Assembly (NCBI RefSeq): GCF_014642855.1
Contig: NZ_BMJB01000005.1
Span: 1-64,000 of the forward strand
Origin: Edaphobacter acidisoli
GTDB taxonomy: Bacteria; Acidobacteriota; Terriglobia; Terriglobales; Acidobacteriaceae
Direction: 5' to 3'
DNA: 64,000 bases
Part shown: positions 1-8,608 of the stretch, piece by piece
Layout: the number at the start of each line of letters is the position of its first letter
How positions within the stretch are numbered: the first letter of the stretch is position 1
The notes under the pieces: generated by a model
Databases searched by the model: none
Told to the model about the DNA's origin: nothing
The model's input: only the letters and a program-made list of their open reading frames with translations
Program-made: the position numbers and the translations under genes

Positions 1-1099
1 CTCGCTTGTCCTCGGAGACGGCCTGAGCGTACAGCTCCAGCGTGATATCTGCGGTAGCGTGACGCATCAACTCTTGCGTGGTCTTCACGCTTGAGCCGCA
101 GGCCACCAGAAGCGAAGCAGCGGTACGCCTGAAGGTGTGCCAACCGATTCGTTTATGAATGCCCAGCCGTTTTGCTGCTGGCAGGATATGCCGACGTAGC
201 AGCATGTCCGGCCAATAGGGGAGCTTGCCAAACGATATCGGGCTTGCAAATACCCAGTCTGAGGGCTTTGCATAGTCGGTCTGCTCACGCCAGCTTGCGA
301 GGGATCCTGCTAGCTCGTCAGACATCGGCATGGGCTTACGCGAGGTCTCCGTCTTTGGCAGACCCTCGATCTGGTCAACCAAGCTACGAACGATACGGAT
401 AGTCCGCCCCTCAAAGTCGAGGTCTTCCCACTTCAGGCCGAACAATTCACCGCGCCTCATACCCGTGATGGCCGCCAGCATGGTCACAGTCCGGGCAGGC
501 GCAAAGAGTTCGCCAAGGATGCCGCGAATCTCCACCGGTGTGAGAATGTCTGGTACTTCAAGGCGCTTACTGCTGCACCGCACCAATGCAATAGGGTTGG
601 TTGCCGCCCATTGGTAGCGCATCCCATGCCGGAACAGCGTACCGAATACACCCTTTACCTTGGTTTTCGTCGCAGGCGCATAAGGCATCTTCCCAAGCCA
701 CCGCTCTACTGCAATAGGTCGCACGTCCTGCAAACGACTACTTCCCCATTCAGGCAGAATGATGTCATTCAGGTTGTGCTTATAAACCTGATGCACTCTT
801 GCTGTATGCCTGTCGCTCCCCAACTCCACTTCAATGTAATGGGCTATGAGTTCAGCAACCGTGTGGCTTACGGGTATGGCTGACACGGTGGCATTGATGT
901 CTAGTGCCAGCCCTTCTATGGCCTTCTGAGCGGCTGTCTTCGTGCGAAGTTCGCTCACCGGGCCAATGATTTTCTTCCTGTATGTAGATGTCCCGTTTGT
1001 GCGATACTCCCGCCAGCGGTATATCCATACATCTTCCCCCGTGTTCCTCTTCTCGATTTTCAAAGAACCTTGCTGATAGCGTACTCGTCGTAAGTTCAT
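1..1099 (-). CDS. Tyrosine site-specific recombinase (integrase), 3' end cut by window edge
   Basis: Reading the minus strand from the ATG at 1099 gives about 366 residues with no stop before the window edge. It cuts and rejoins DNA at att sites to integrate and excise the element. The N-terminal half looks like a core-binding domain. The catalytic domain shows the first Arg in GMRRGEL, the HxxR box in WHTFRRT, a second His in the MRHAT stretch and a Tyr in ELYAQA, which is the likely nucleophile. Only a short C-terminal tail should be missing. The start overlaps the stop of the excisionase gene in an ATGA, so the two are translationally coupled. A degraded relative of its C-terminus lies near 46.4 kb. 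The motifs are seen directly; the role as integrase of the element to the right is inferred. Confidence 0.9.
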   Translation of the reverse strand, partial: MNLRRVRYQQGSLKIEKRNTGEDVWIYRWREYRTNGTSTYRKKIIGPVSELRTKTAAQKAIEGLALDINATVSAIPVSHTVAELIAHYIEVELGSDRHTARVHQVYKHNLNDIILPEWGSSRLQDVRPIAVERWLGKMPYAPATKTKVKGVFGTLFRHGMRYQWAATNPIALVRCSSKRLEVPDILTPVEIRGILGELFAPARTVTMLAAITGMRRGELFGLKWEDLDFEGRTIRIVRSLVDQIEGLPKTETSRKPMPMSDELAGSLASWREQTDYAKPSDWVFASPISFGKLPYWPDMLLRRHILPAAKRLGIHKRIGWHTFRRTAASLLVACGSSVKTTQELMRHATADITLELYAQAVSEDKR

Positions 1100-1326
1100 G
1101 TGCCTTCTCCTGTTGGTTGGGCGACACGAACGGCACTTTCAGTGTAGAGCGTTGTTTGCCACCGATCGAGCTCAGATTTGCGAAATTTGACCTTTCTGCC
1201 CAGTCTTCGATGAGGAATCCGTCCTTCCCTGGCCCATCGAAGAATAGTGACCGGGTGGACCCCGAGCAATCTGCCAGCATCAACGGCTGAGATGAGAGGC
1301 TCAAATACGAACGTATCGGTTTGCAC
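1096..1326 (-). CDS. Excisionase-type helix-turn-helix DNA-binding protein
   Basis: A 76-residue protein starting at a GTG (1326) behind a good purine-rich ribosome site (AGGAAAGG). Residues about 10-55 form a MerR/excisionase-like winged helix, with the pattern ISAVDAGRLLGVHPVTILRW then GRIPHRRLGRKVKF, typical of the helix_turn_helix_17 / excise family. Such proteins act as recombination directionality factors or small regulators beside tyrosine integrases. It shares an ATGA overlap with the downstream integrase, so the pair forms a two-gene unit. It could instead be a repressor of the integrase. The family call is secure; the excision role is inferred from position. Confidence 0.8.
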   Translation of the reverse strand: MQTDTFVFEPLISAVDAGRLLGVHPVTILRWAREGRIPHRRLGRKVKFRKSELDRWQTTLYTESAVRVAQPTGEGT

Positions 1327-1748
1327 TGTTACGCCTTTCCTGCTTCTGTTCGGCTCGTCATCGAACGACGTGATTAATCATTCAAGGCACGCCTTCACTT
1401 CCTGAAATGAAGCGTAAGGGTGGCGCTGTCGCTTTAGCCGGAAGATTTTTCCGTCTCGTTTCCGAATCGTCCAAGCCAAAAGCTGCCTGACCCCAGGATC
1501 CGTGAATGAAACTGCGACTTCGTGCCGCGAGGGTGGACGGCACAGAAGCCGTGCCTTGTAGAGTCCGTTCGGGCCAGCGCCGCCCACGCGCCAAACGATG
1601 AAACGTGTTTGGCACTTGGCGCGCCCGACACTCCGTCCTCCCCACCCTCGCTTTCTTGTTGTCCTCTGTCTGCCGGCGGGGCGTTTTTGTCTCGCTGCGC
1701 TGGTGAGAAACAAAAAACGCCCACCGGGCAGACAGAGAGGACGAAGTA
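1327..1748. other. Divergent intergenic region with a large hairpin
   Basis: This gap separates the leftward xis-int pair from the rightward ArdC gene. Promoters of both must lie here, but I see no convincing -35/-10 pair. A minus-strand reading frame ending at 1378 has a protein-like last 75 codons (arginine and tryptophan rich) but no good start or ribosome site, so I do not call it. The most obvious structure is the hairpin at 1663-1740. Confidence 0.5.
1663..1740. promoter_or_regulatory. Long imperfect hairpin ending in the ArdC ribosome-binding site
   Basis: Arms of about 28-31 nt (1663-1690 and 1710-1740) are reverse complements with a few mismatches, both carrying a run of T or A next to GGGCG. 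The loop is about 19 nt. The right arm ends in GAGAGG, which is also the probable Shine-Dalgarno of the gene starting at 1749. Folding of the transcript would bury that site, so translational control of the antirestriction gene is possible. A transcription attenuator or mobile repeat are alternatives. The structure is seen; its function is inferred. Confidence 0.6.
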
Positions 1749-2732
1749 ATGGAATATCCAAGCAACAGCAACCACAACGGCAACGGCGCAGCCTTCACCG
1801 CCAGTAATGGCTCAACCAGCACCAGCGGCACGAACCCGGCTTCCGGCAAAGAGAACCGGAAGCCTCCGACCGCCCAGCAGTTGGTCAAAGAAAATGTGCA
1901 GCATCTCATCGCGCAGCTTGAGGCTGGACACAGCGATGCGCTGACGGCTTACCTCAACGCAATGGGGCGGTTTCACAACTACTCGTTTGGCAACATCCTC
2001 GAAATTGCGCGGCAGAAACCCGATGCGACACGGGTGGCGGGCATGTATGCGTGGAACCAACTTGGCCGCAGGGTAAAGAAAGGCGAGAAGGGCATTCGCA
2101 TCCTCGCGCCGATTGTCGGGGTCAAGCGCAAGCCGCAGGAGGAGGCCGAGAAAGACCTCACGAAGCAAAATCGTGCCGTACTGGTTGGTTTCCGCTCTGC
2201 CTATGTCTTCGACATCAACCAAACCGATGGCGCCGAGCTTCCGGCCATGCGCGAAATCACGGGCGACGTTGGGGAGAACCGCGAACGGCTGCTTGCTTTC
2301 ATCGCGCAGCAGGGCATCGAGTTGGTCTTCACCGAGAACATCGCTCCGGCATTGGGCATGAGCTACGGCGGCAGGATTGCGCTGCTGCCGGGTCAGTCGA
2401 AAGCCGAGGAGTTCTCGACGCTCGTACATGAACTGGCGCACGAGATGTTGCACAAGGCCGAGCGCCGGACGCAGACAACGAAGATCGTCCGCGAGACCGA
2501 AGCAGAAGCAATTGCCTTTGTGGTGGGGAAGGCAGTGGGGCTTGAGGCTGGAACGACATCAGCCGATTACATCCATCTCTATCACGGCAACGCTTCGCTG
2601 TTGGCAGAGAGCCTTGAGGTCATCCAGAAGACCTCTGCGGTGATTCTCGGTGCTTTGGAAGCGCAGCCCGAAACGAATACCCAGCTAGAAGAGCAGGAAC
2701 AACACGGCGACGAACTGGCAGTTGCCAGCTAG
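1749..2732 (+). CDS. ArdC-like antirestriction protein with zinc metallopeptidase domain
   Basis: 327 residues. Residues 1-40 are low-complexity (Asn, Gly, Ser, Thr). About 42-155 matches the N-terminal ssDNA-binding domain of ArdC, including NYSFGN and the KGEKGIRI loop. The C-terminal half is an ImmA/IrrE-like metallopeptidase with HELAH at 227-231 and a Glu-rich helix near 249-253 giving the third zinc ligand. Family members protect incoming conjugative DNA against host restriction, and some protect against host nucleases in single-stranded form. The gene opens the rightward part of the element and sits just upstream of parB, fitting a leading-region role. The ribosome site lies in the arm of the hairpin at 1663-1740. 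Confidence 0.87.
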   Translation: MEYPSNSNHNGNGAAFTASNGSTSTSGTNPASGKENRKPPTAQQLVKENVQHLIAQLEAGHSDALTAYLNAMGRFHNYSFGNILEIARQKPDATRVAGMYAWNQLGRRVKKGEKGIRILAPIVGVKRKPQEEAEKDLTKQNRAVLVGFRSAYVFDINQTDGAELPAMREITGDVGENRERLLAFIAQQGIELVFTENIAPALGMSYGGRIALLPGQSKAEEFSTLVHELAHEMLHKAERRTQTTKIVRETEAEAIAFVVGKAVGLEAGTTSADYIHLYHGNASLLAESLEVIQKTSAVILGALEAQPETNTQLEEQEQHGDELAVAS

Positions 2733-2814
2733 CTGGCCGCCGTCTTTTGGGCGGACGGCCAACGGCTGTCCGCTCTCCCCATCCACGCATGTTCACCGAT
2801 AAGGAGTAACACTT

Positions 2815-4407
2815 ATGTCGAATACACACACGATGTCTACCGAATATCGCAACCTTCCACTCTCGATTCTTACGGAGTCGAAGACCAACCCGCGCCGCAT
2901 CTTTGAAGAGGCGGCACTGAGAGAACTGGCCGAGAGCATTCGCAGCCAGGGCGTCCTGTCTCCCTTGCTTGTCAGGCCATTGAACGAACGCAGCTTCGAG
3001 ATCGTCGCAGGAGCGCGGCGATTCCGTGCCGCTCAGATGGCGGGAGTCGAGACGGTTCCTGTCCGTATTATCAACCTGTCGGACGCCGCAGCACTGGAAG
3101 CACAGTTAATCGAAAACCTCCAGAGGAGGGATGTGCACCCGCTCGAAGAAGCGCAGGGTTTTCGCGCCTTGCTGAATCTGGAAGAGCCGAAGTACTCCAT
3201 CGAGCAGATTGCGGCGAAGACGGGCAAGTCGTCTGCCTACGTTGCGCAGCGCATCAAGCTGACGGAGCTATGCGCGGTTGCCATCGACGCCTTCACAAAA
3301 GAAGAGATCGGCGTGGGTCATGCACTGCTACTGGCGAAGTTGCCAGCGGCAGAGCAGGAAGACGCACTCAACGCCTGTTACCGCGAGGATTGGGGCGCGG
3401 GCAGCAAGGGCAAGCGTATCTTGCTACCTGTGCGCCATCTGCACGAGTGGATTGAGCAGAACGTCTTGCTCGTCCTGAAACTCGCGCCGTTCGACACGAA
3501 GGACGCCGCACTTGTTCCATCTGCGGGAAGCTGTCTCGACTGTCCCAAGCGGACAGGCCACAACAAACTACTCTTCGCCGATGTCAGGGAGGATGCCTGC
3601 ACCGATCCTGCCTGTTATCACAGCAAGCTGGACGCGTATGTAGCCAAGAGCATTGCTGTCAAGCCGAAGCTGGTTCAGATCACGACTGCCTATGGACGAC
3701 CGGAGGAAGGCGGCACAGCATTAACTCGCAACCACTATGTCGAAATCAAAGAACGAAAACCAACGGACAAGGGGCAGAAGGACTGGCCGGAGTATAAGAC
3801 CTGCAAGTCGATGACGGAGGCCATCATTGCGGATGGCATCGACAAGGGAGAACTCCGTCGAATCTGTGCTGACCCGGCGTGTACGGTGCATCATCAGAAG
3901 CGGCAGAAGGCCGCTCCCGACGCAGCCGAGAAGGCCAGGCAGGAGAAGGCGCGGATGGAACAGGCGATTGCCAATGCGACGGGCTTGCGAGTGCTGTCCG
4001 CCGTCACCGCGGCGGTTCCGGTGCGGCTGATGAAGCGCGATTTGCTCTTCCTTGCCGAGCGGATGCTGGCGATTCTGGATGAACGGCGGCAGGAGATTGC
4101 GGCACGCAATCATGCCATCCACAAGACGAAGGAGGCGGACTCGATTACGAAGCTGCTTGGGGCGTTTCTTCGCCGGGCCGACGAGGGCGAACTCGGGCGA
4201 TTGCTGGTTGAGTTCGTCATCCTGAACGCCGACCGGACAAACACGGGCAATGCGCTCAAGGACGCGGCGCAATATTACCGCGTGGATGTGGACGCGATTG
4301 CACTCAAGGTGAAGCAGGAGTTCACCGCAAAAGCGAAAGCACACGCGGCCAAGAAGCCCGCAGGAAAGGCCATGCAAAAGCCAACAAAAAAGGCGAAGGC
4401 AGCCTAA
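2815..4407 (+). CDS. ParB/Srx-fold DNA-binding protein (ParB-like)
   Basis: 530 residues, with a clear AAGGAG ribosome site 10 nt before the ATG. Residues about 12-105 form the ParB N-terminal domain, with GARRFR at 66-71 and ENLQR at 100-104, the CTP-binding motifs of the family. A helix-turn-helix follows near 128-150 (IEQIAAKTGKSSAYVAQRI). The middle has several Cys (CLDCP, ACTDPACYH, ADPACTVH) that may bind zinc, and the C-terminus is Lys/Ala rich. No ParA is next to it, so it may work as a transcription or transfer factor of the element instead of in partition. At more than twice the length of a minimal plasmid ParB it belongs to the long, Cys-containing element-borne type. Confidence 0.85.
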   Translation: MSNTHTMSTEYRNLPLSILTESKTNPRRIFEEAALRELAESIRSQGVLSPLLVRPLNERSFEIVAGARRFRAAQMAGVETVPVRIINLSDAAALEAQLIENLQRRDVHPLEEAQGFRALLNLEEPKYSIEQIAAKTGKSSAYVAQRIKLTELCAVAIDAFTKEEIGVGHALLLAKLPAAEQEDALNACYREDWGAGSKGKRILLPVRHLHEWIEQNVLLVLKLAPFDTKDAALVPSAGSCLDCPKRTGHNKLLFADVREDACTDPACYHSKLDAYVAKSIAVKPKLVQITTAYGRPEEGGTALTRNHYVEIKERKPTDKGQKDWPEYKTCKSMTEAIIADGIDKGELRRICADPACTVHHQKRQKAAPDAAEKARQEKARMEQAIANATGLRVLSAVTAAVPVRLMKRDLLFLAERMLAILDERRQEIAARNHAIHKTKEADSITKLLGAFLRRADEGELGRLLVEFVILNADRTNTGNALKDAAQYYRVDVDAIALKVKQEFTAKAKAHAAKKPAGKAMQKPTKKAKAA

Positions 4408-4426
4408 AAGCAACCTGAATCCTTTG

Positions 4427-4458
4427 GACGGAGCCTGTAGCCGCAGACTCCGTCTTTT
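4427..4458 (+). terminator. Rho-independent terminator after parB
   Basis: GACGGAG (4427-4433) pairs perfectly with CTCCGTC (4448-4454) and is followed by TTTTCT. It lies 20 nt after the parB stop and should separate parB from the secretion operon. Confidence 0.8.
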
Positions 4459-4489
4459 CTTGCCCGTCTTACCCACCCTTTTCGAGGTG

Positions 4490-4552
4490 CTCCCGCCTGC
4501 GCGGGAGGCCACATTCGCCCGCCCGACGGGCTGCGCGGCCGAGGCCGCGCAG
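4490..4552. repeat. Two adjacent perfect hairpins upstream of the secretion operon
   Basis: CTCCCGC (4490-4496) pairs with GCGGGAG (4501-4507) across a 4-nt loop, and CTGCGCGGCC (4531-4540) pairs with GGCCGCGCAG (4543-4552) across only 2 nt. Neither is followed by a T-run. They lie between the parB terminator and virB2 and resemble the other module-border hairpins of this element. Possible roles are an mRNA stabiliser, a protein-binding palindrome or part of an origin of transfer; none is proven. Confidence 0.6.
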
Positions 4553-4706
4553 TATGCCACAACTCTCTCGACGCCGTGTGGAAGATTCTTCCATCGCTCG
4601 GAAATCTTCTCCGAACAGATGTGTGCATTCCGGCTCTACCTTCACACAAGTGATTCGCATCGGGAGCTACTGCTCGACTGCGGACAGATTGAACCATGAG
4701 GAGCCT

Positions 4707-5033
4707 ATGCCGATCTTTCTGAGAACCAAGATGCGCCGCCTACGCCGCCTGCCCTTCCGCCGGCTTGCTATTTCGTCGTTGATGTTCCTTCTGGCATTGC
4801 CAGCCCATGCGCAAGCCGTCGCAGGCGGCGACCCGTGGGACAACGCCGTCAACGTACTCAAGAACGCCTTCACCGGGCCGATCGCAACCGGCCTGAGCCT
4901 GGTTGCCATCGTGGTCGGTGGGCTGATGTTTGCTTACGGCGAAGGCCAGTCGAAGCGGATGCTGGCCGGAATCATCTTCGGCGTTGGCATGGCCATCGGC
5001 GCGGTCAACTTCATGGCCTGGCTGTTTCCGTAA
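4707..5033 (+). CDS. virB2: TrbC/VirB2-like pilin
   Basis: 108 residues from the ATG at 4707, chosen because GAGGAG stands just upstream and the frame then starts with an Arg-rich n-region and a hydrophobic signal segment ending in AHAQA (about residue 32). Two transmembrane helices follow (about 55-75 and 82-104), the size and layout of TrbC/VirB2 prepilins. An in-frame upstream ATG at 4554 would add 51 residues without any sign of conservation. It is the first gene of the type IV secretion operon and would form the conjugative pilus or channel subunit. Confidence 0.82.
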   Translation: MPIFLRTKMRRLRRLPFRRLAISSLMFLLALPAHAQAVAGGDPWDNAVNVLKNAFTGPIATGLSLVAIVVGGLMFAYGEGQSKRMLAGIIFGVGMAIGAVNFMAWLFP

Positions 5034-5080
5034 TCCGCCGGCAGCACCTGATTGATGCAAAGAACAACAAGGAGAAAGTG

Positions 5081-5392
5081 ATGGCGGAAAGCACTCGTCG
5101 GCAGAACCGTGTCTACAAGGCGATGAATCGCCCGCTGACCATTCTTGGCGCGGAGCGAAGGCTGTTCTTCGTCGCCTTGCTGGCTGGTGGCGCGATCTTC
5201 TCTCTCATGCACTCGCTGTTGGGAGGAATCGCACTTTTCGCCACCGGTGTTGTTGTTGCGCGCGTGGCGACGAAACATGACGTGGAAATACTGCGGGTCT
5301 TGATGAACTCCGCCAGATTCCGCAGACGCTATGACCCGATGAAGCCGGACACCACTGAGATCACGATCCGAGGCCACCATGTTCAAAGTTGA
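5081..5392 (+). CDS. virB3: TrbD/VirB3-like inner-membrane protein
   Basis: 103 residues starting at ATG 5081 after an AAGGAG site. The N-terminus has the family signature NRPLTILGAERRLF, followed by one hydrophobic hairpin (about 28-65) and a basic C-terminus. VirB3 works with VirB4 at the base of the pilus. The 3' end overlaps virB4 by 14 nt, which couples their translation and fits the physical partnership seen in this family. Confidence 0.82.
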   Translation: MAESTRRQNRVYKAMNRPLTILGAERRLFFVALLAGGAIFSLMHSLLGGIALFATGVVVARVATKHDVEILRVLMNSARFRRRYDPMKPDTTEITIRGHHVQS

Positions 5393-7853
5393 GGACATCA
5401 CGAGGGAGTGGAAGGAGGCCGGTTCCTTCGCTGCTCAGATCAATCTCTATGGGTTCTGGGACGAGCACTGTTTCCTGACCAAATCAGGCGATCTGGGTAT
5501 GGTGCTCAAGATCGGCGGCATCGACTACGAGAGCCTCGACCATGCCGGACGCGACTACGCCGTCAAACGCCTCGAAGGTGCGCTGCGCCTGTTCGATGAC
5601 AGGATGCGGCTCTATCAGATCCTGTTGAAGCGCAACCGGCCAGTCATCCCACATGGGACTTACGAAGACCCGCTGGTGCGCGCCGTTGTGGAACAGCGCG
5701 CGGCCTTCCTTGAAGCAAAAGCGGACCGGCTGTATTCGATTGACCTCTATTGGGTTGTCATGATCGATGGAGGCTATCGCAAGGCGGGGCTGTTGCGCAC
5801 ACTTGCTTGGTTGCCGAAGCAGCCACGCGCTGCGCTGCGCGATTTGCGTGCTCTGTTCTCAAGCAGCCAAGAGCGTGTATTGCTTCACGAACAGATCGAG
5901 CGCGACCGGCTGCGCCTCGAACATGCAGTCCAGAGTTTGAGTGGACAGCTCAGCGACCTCACCACGGTCGGGCTGTCAGGGGCGGAGAGGACCTTCCGGC
6001 TCGTCCGGCGTCTCGTCAATTTCCGCCCCTCCAAGATTGAAGCAGCTACACTGTGCGACTTCCGCAACCTCGACTGGCAGGTGTGCGACTCCGAACTGGA
6101 CGCCCATCGCGGGTACCTCCGGGTCGATGACGACTACGTGCGCGTCCTTACCCTAAAGGAGCTGCCAAGCGAGACAAGGCCCATGCTCCTCAATGGGTTG
6201 CTTGACGTTGAGGCCAACTTCCATGTCGTAACGGAGTGGCACCCCGTTGACAACGCAAAGGCCCGCAGGGAGATCGCCTCGCGCCGGCGGCACCATCACA
6301 ACTCGAAGACGAGCTTCGTCTCGAACCTCGCGGACAGGCAGAGCGCTGGCCCGCGCGATGAGCTGGTCGATGACTCAAAAGAGGCCGCTATCGCAGAACT
6401 GGGCGCTGCCCTGACTGCGATTGGCATCGAAGGCAAGAGTTTCGGCGAGTTCTCCCTTACGGTGGTGATCTATGACGAAGAAAAGCGGAAGGTGGACCAG
6501 GCCGTAGCTGAGTTTCAGAAACTGTTCACCCAGCACGATGGCCTGCTCTATGAAGAACGCTACAACCTGCTGAATGCTTTCTTCGCTACGGTGCCGGGCA
6601 ACCGGCAATTCAATCTTCGCAAGCAATGGGCATTGAACTCCAACTGTGCAGACCTCTCGTTCCTGTTCACGGTAGACCCCGGCTCCCGGTGGAATACGCA
6701 TCTCGAACGCGAGTACCTCGCCGTGCTCGAATCTGTGCATGGCACACCTTATTATCTGAACCTGCACTCGGGCGATGTCGCCCATACGCTGTTGCTTGGC
6801 GCAACAGGCTCGGGCAAGTCGTTTGCGCTCTCCTTTCTCCTGCAGTCGCTCCAGAAATACAACCCGCTGACCTTCATCTTCGATCTGGGCGGTAGCTACG
6901 AGGCACTGACGCGCGTCTTCGGTGGAACCTACCTGAACGTTGGCCCGAAAAATCCAGCGTTCTCGATCAATCCTTTCTCACTGGAAGTGACGGATGAGAA
7001 CCTCAACTTCCTTTACCTGTTTCTGAAGGTGCTGATTGAGTCTGGTGGACGCTACGAACTTGCAACCCAGGACGAGAAGGCGCTCTTTACCGGAATCGAG
7101 CGCGTCTACAAGCTGCCGCCCGCTCTCAGGACCTTGACCAACTTTGCTTCCATTCTTGGACCGTTGGGCGAGCGTCTGCATCGCTGGACACGAGCAGGGC
7201 AGTTCGGCCATCTCTTCGATAACGCGGAAGACACGCTCAGTTTTTCGCGTTTCCAAACCTTCAACTTCGATGGCTGGAGCGAGTACCCCGATGTGCTCGA
7301 ACCTTTGCTGTTCTATGTCTTACAACGCGCCTCCGCGGAGATCGAGAGGCCGGAAAACACCGCGACCTTCAAAGCCTTCGTGATCGACGAGGCATGGATC
7401 TTTTTGAAGAACAAAACCATTCGTGAGTGGATCACGCGCGCCGAGAAGACCTGGAGAAAGAAGAATGCTGCGATGGTCTTGGCGACACAGTCTGTCGTCG
7501 AACTTGCTGCCTCCGGGATGCTCGACATCGTCAACGAGCCCTGTCCCACTAAGATCTTCCTCGCCAACCCGAACATCGACCGGAAGCTCTATGCCAGGGT
7601 CTTTCAGTTGAATGACACGCAGCTTGAGTTGCTTGAATCGCTTGTTCCCAAGCGTGATCTGCTCTTCATCCAGCCGCAACGCACCAAAAAGCTCGTCCTC
7701 GAAGTCGATGCGCTGACCTACTGGATCGCCACCAACAACTCTCGCGACAACCTGCGTAAGCAAGAATACTTTGCCCGCTTTGGCCCGGAGCAGGGACTTC
7801 TGCGCCTGGCCCAGGATTATCCCAACCCCGCACAAAACGAGGAGAACCAATGA
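5379..7853 (+). CDS. virB4: VirB4/TrbE conjugative transfer ATPase
   Basis: 824 residues, normal for VirB4. The N-terminal CagE/TrbE/VirB domain is followed by a RecA-like ATPase with Walker A GATGSGKS near residue 475-482 and Walker B FVIDEAW near 667-673, plus the conserved ATQS motif downstream. It energises pilus biogenesis and substrate transfer at the inner membrane. It overlaps virB3 upstream and the ATGA of virB9 downstream, in one compact operon. The family is unambiguous. Confidence 0.95.
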   Translation: MFKVEDITREWKEAGSFAAQINLYGFWDEHCFLTKSGDLGMVLKIGGIDYESLDHAGRDYAVKRLEGALRLFDDRMRLYQILLKRNRPVIPHGTYEDPLVRAVVEQRAAFLEAKADRLYSIDLYWVVMIDGGYRKAGLLRTLAWLPKQPRAALRDLRALFSSSQERVLLHEQIERDRLRLEHAVQSLSGQLSDLTTVGLSGAERTFRLVRRLVNFRPSKIEAATLCDFRNLDWQVCDSELDAHRGYLRVDDDYVRVLTLKELPSETRPMLLNGLLDVEANFHVVTEWHPVDNAKARREIASRRRHHHNSKTSFVSNLADRQSAGPRDELVDDSKEAAIAELGAALTAIGIEGKSFGEFSLTVVIYDEEKRKVDQAVAEFQKLFTQHDGLLYEERYNLLNAFFATVPGNRQFNLRKQWALNSNCADLSFLFTVDPGSRWNTHLEREYLAVLESVHGTPYYLNLHSGDVAHTLLLGATGSGKSFALSFLLQSLQKYNPLTFIFDLGGSYEALTRVFGGTYLNVGPKNPAFSINPFSLEVTDENLNFLYLFLKVLIESGGRYELATQDEKALFTGIERVYKLPPALRTLTNFASILGPLGERLHRWTRAGQFGHLFDNAEDTLSFSRFQTFNFDGWSEYPDVLEPLLFYVLQRASAEIERPENTATFKAFVIDEAWIFLKNKTIREWITRAEKTWRKKNAAMVLATQSVVELAASGMLDIVNEPCPTKIFLANPNIDRKLYARVFQLNDTQLELLESLVPKRDLLFIQPQRTKKLVLEVDALTYWIATNNSRDNLRKQEYFARFGPEQGLLRLAQDYPNPAQNEENQ

Positions 7854-8602
7854 ACCGCTCTGCCATCTATCCATTGGTACTGGGCCTGGTTGCGACTGTT
7901 GCCCACGGACAACAGTCCGCCCGTATCGTCCACTATCACGCTAACGACATCGTGAGCATACGCGCGAAGATGCGCTACACCACGATGATTCAGTTGCCTT
8001 CAACCGAGAAGATCCTAGAAGCTGCGACAGGCGACAAAGACTTCTGGATCATCGATACGGTAGGCAACTACTGCTTCCTGCATCCTGCCAAGGAAGGCAT
8101 TCACTCCGACCTCAACCTCATCACTGACAAAGGGAACGTCTACTCGTTCACGCTCGACGATGTTGAGACAGGCGATCCCGACCTGAAGGTCGTCATCGAG
8201 CCGTCTGATGCTTCGTCGCTTTCCCCCACGAACGCAGCGGACAAGCTCGTACCTGCGAGTGCGGTGGAGATGGCGCAAGCCCAGGCACAGCTCGCCGCAC
8301 AGCATGCGGCAGCCCAGATCGAGCAGTTCCGCGCCGCATATCCGACCCAGGACTTGCACTTCGACTACGAGTTCCACAACGAGAAACGTTTCGGCGTCTC
8401 CGCCATCTATCACGACGACCGCTTCACCTACATCAGGTCTTCCGCTGCGGAGAAGTTTGCTGTCTACGAAGTCAAGGACGGCAGGCCCGACCTCATCACC
8501 TTTCAGTTGAAGGACGGCACCTACATCCTGCCTACGGTCGTGGAGCAGGGCTATCTCCAGATCGGTAGACACCGGTTAGCGTTTCACCGGAAGGAAAGGT
8601 AG
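7850..8602 (+). CDS. virB9: VirB9/TrbG outer-membrane-complex protein
   Basis: 250 residues with a cleavable signal peptide ending near AHG-QQS (residue 20). The beta-rich body and the C-terminal region (DDRFTYIRS, then YEVKDGRPDLITFQLKDGTYILP) match TrbG/VirB9, which forms the outer-membrane core ring with VirB10. The start overlaps the virB4 stop in ATGA. No VirB7 lipoprotein gene is seen next to it. Confidence 0.88.
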   Translation: MNRSAIYPLVLGLVATVAHGQQSARIVHYHANDIVSIRAKMRYTTMIQLPSTEKILEAATGDKDFWIIDTVGNYCFLHPAKEGIHSDLNLITDKGNVYSFTLDDVETGDPDLKVVIEPSDASSLSPTNAADKLVPASAVEMAQAQAQLAAQHAAAQIEQFRAAYPTQDLHFDYEFHNEKRFGVSAIYHDDRFTYIRSSAAEKFAVYEVKDGRPDLITFQLKDGTYILPTVVEQGYLQIGRHRLAFHRKER

Positions 8603-8608
8603 ACCACG

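Noticed and set aside
1382..1909. 175-codon minus-strand frame across the hairpin and the ArdC start
   Set aside because: It overlaps a well-supported gene antisense, has no ribosome site and changes composition at the hairpin.
3721..4560. 279-codon minus-strand frame opposite parB
   Set aside because: Shadow of a GC-rich coding gene; Leu/Arg-rich without motifs.
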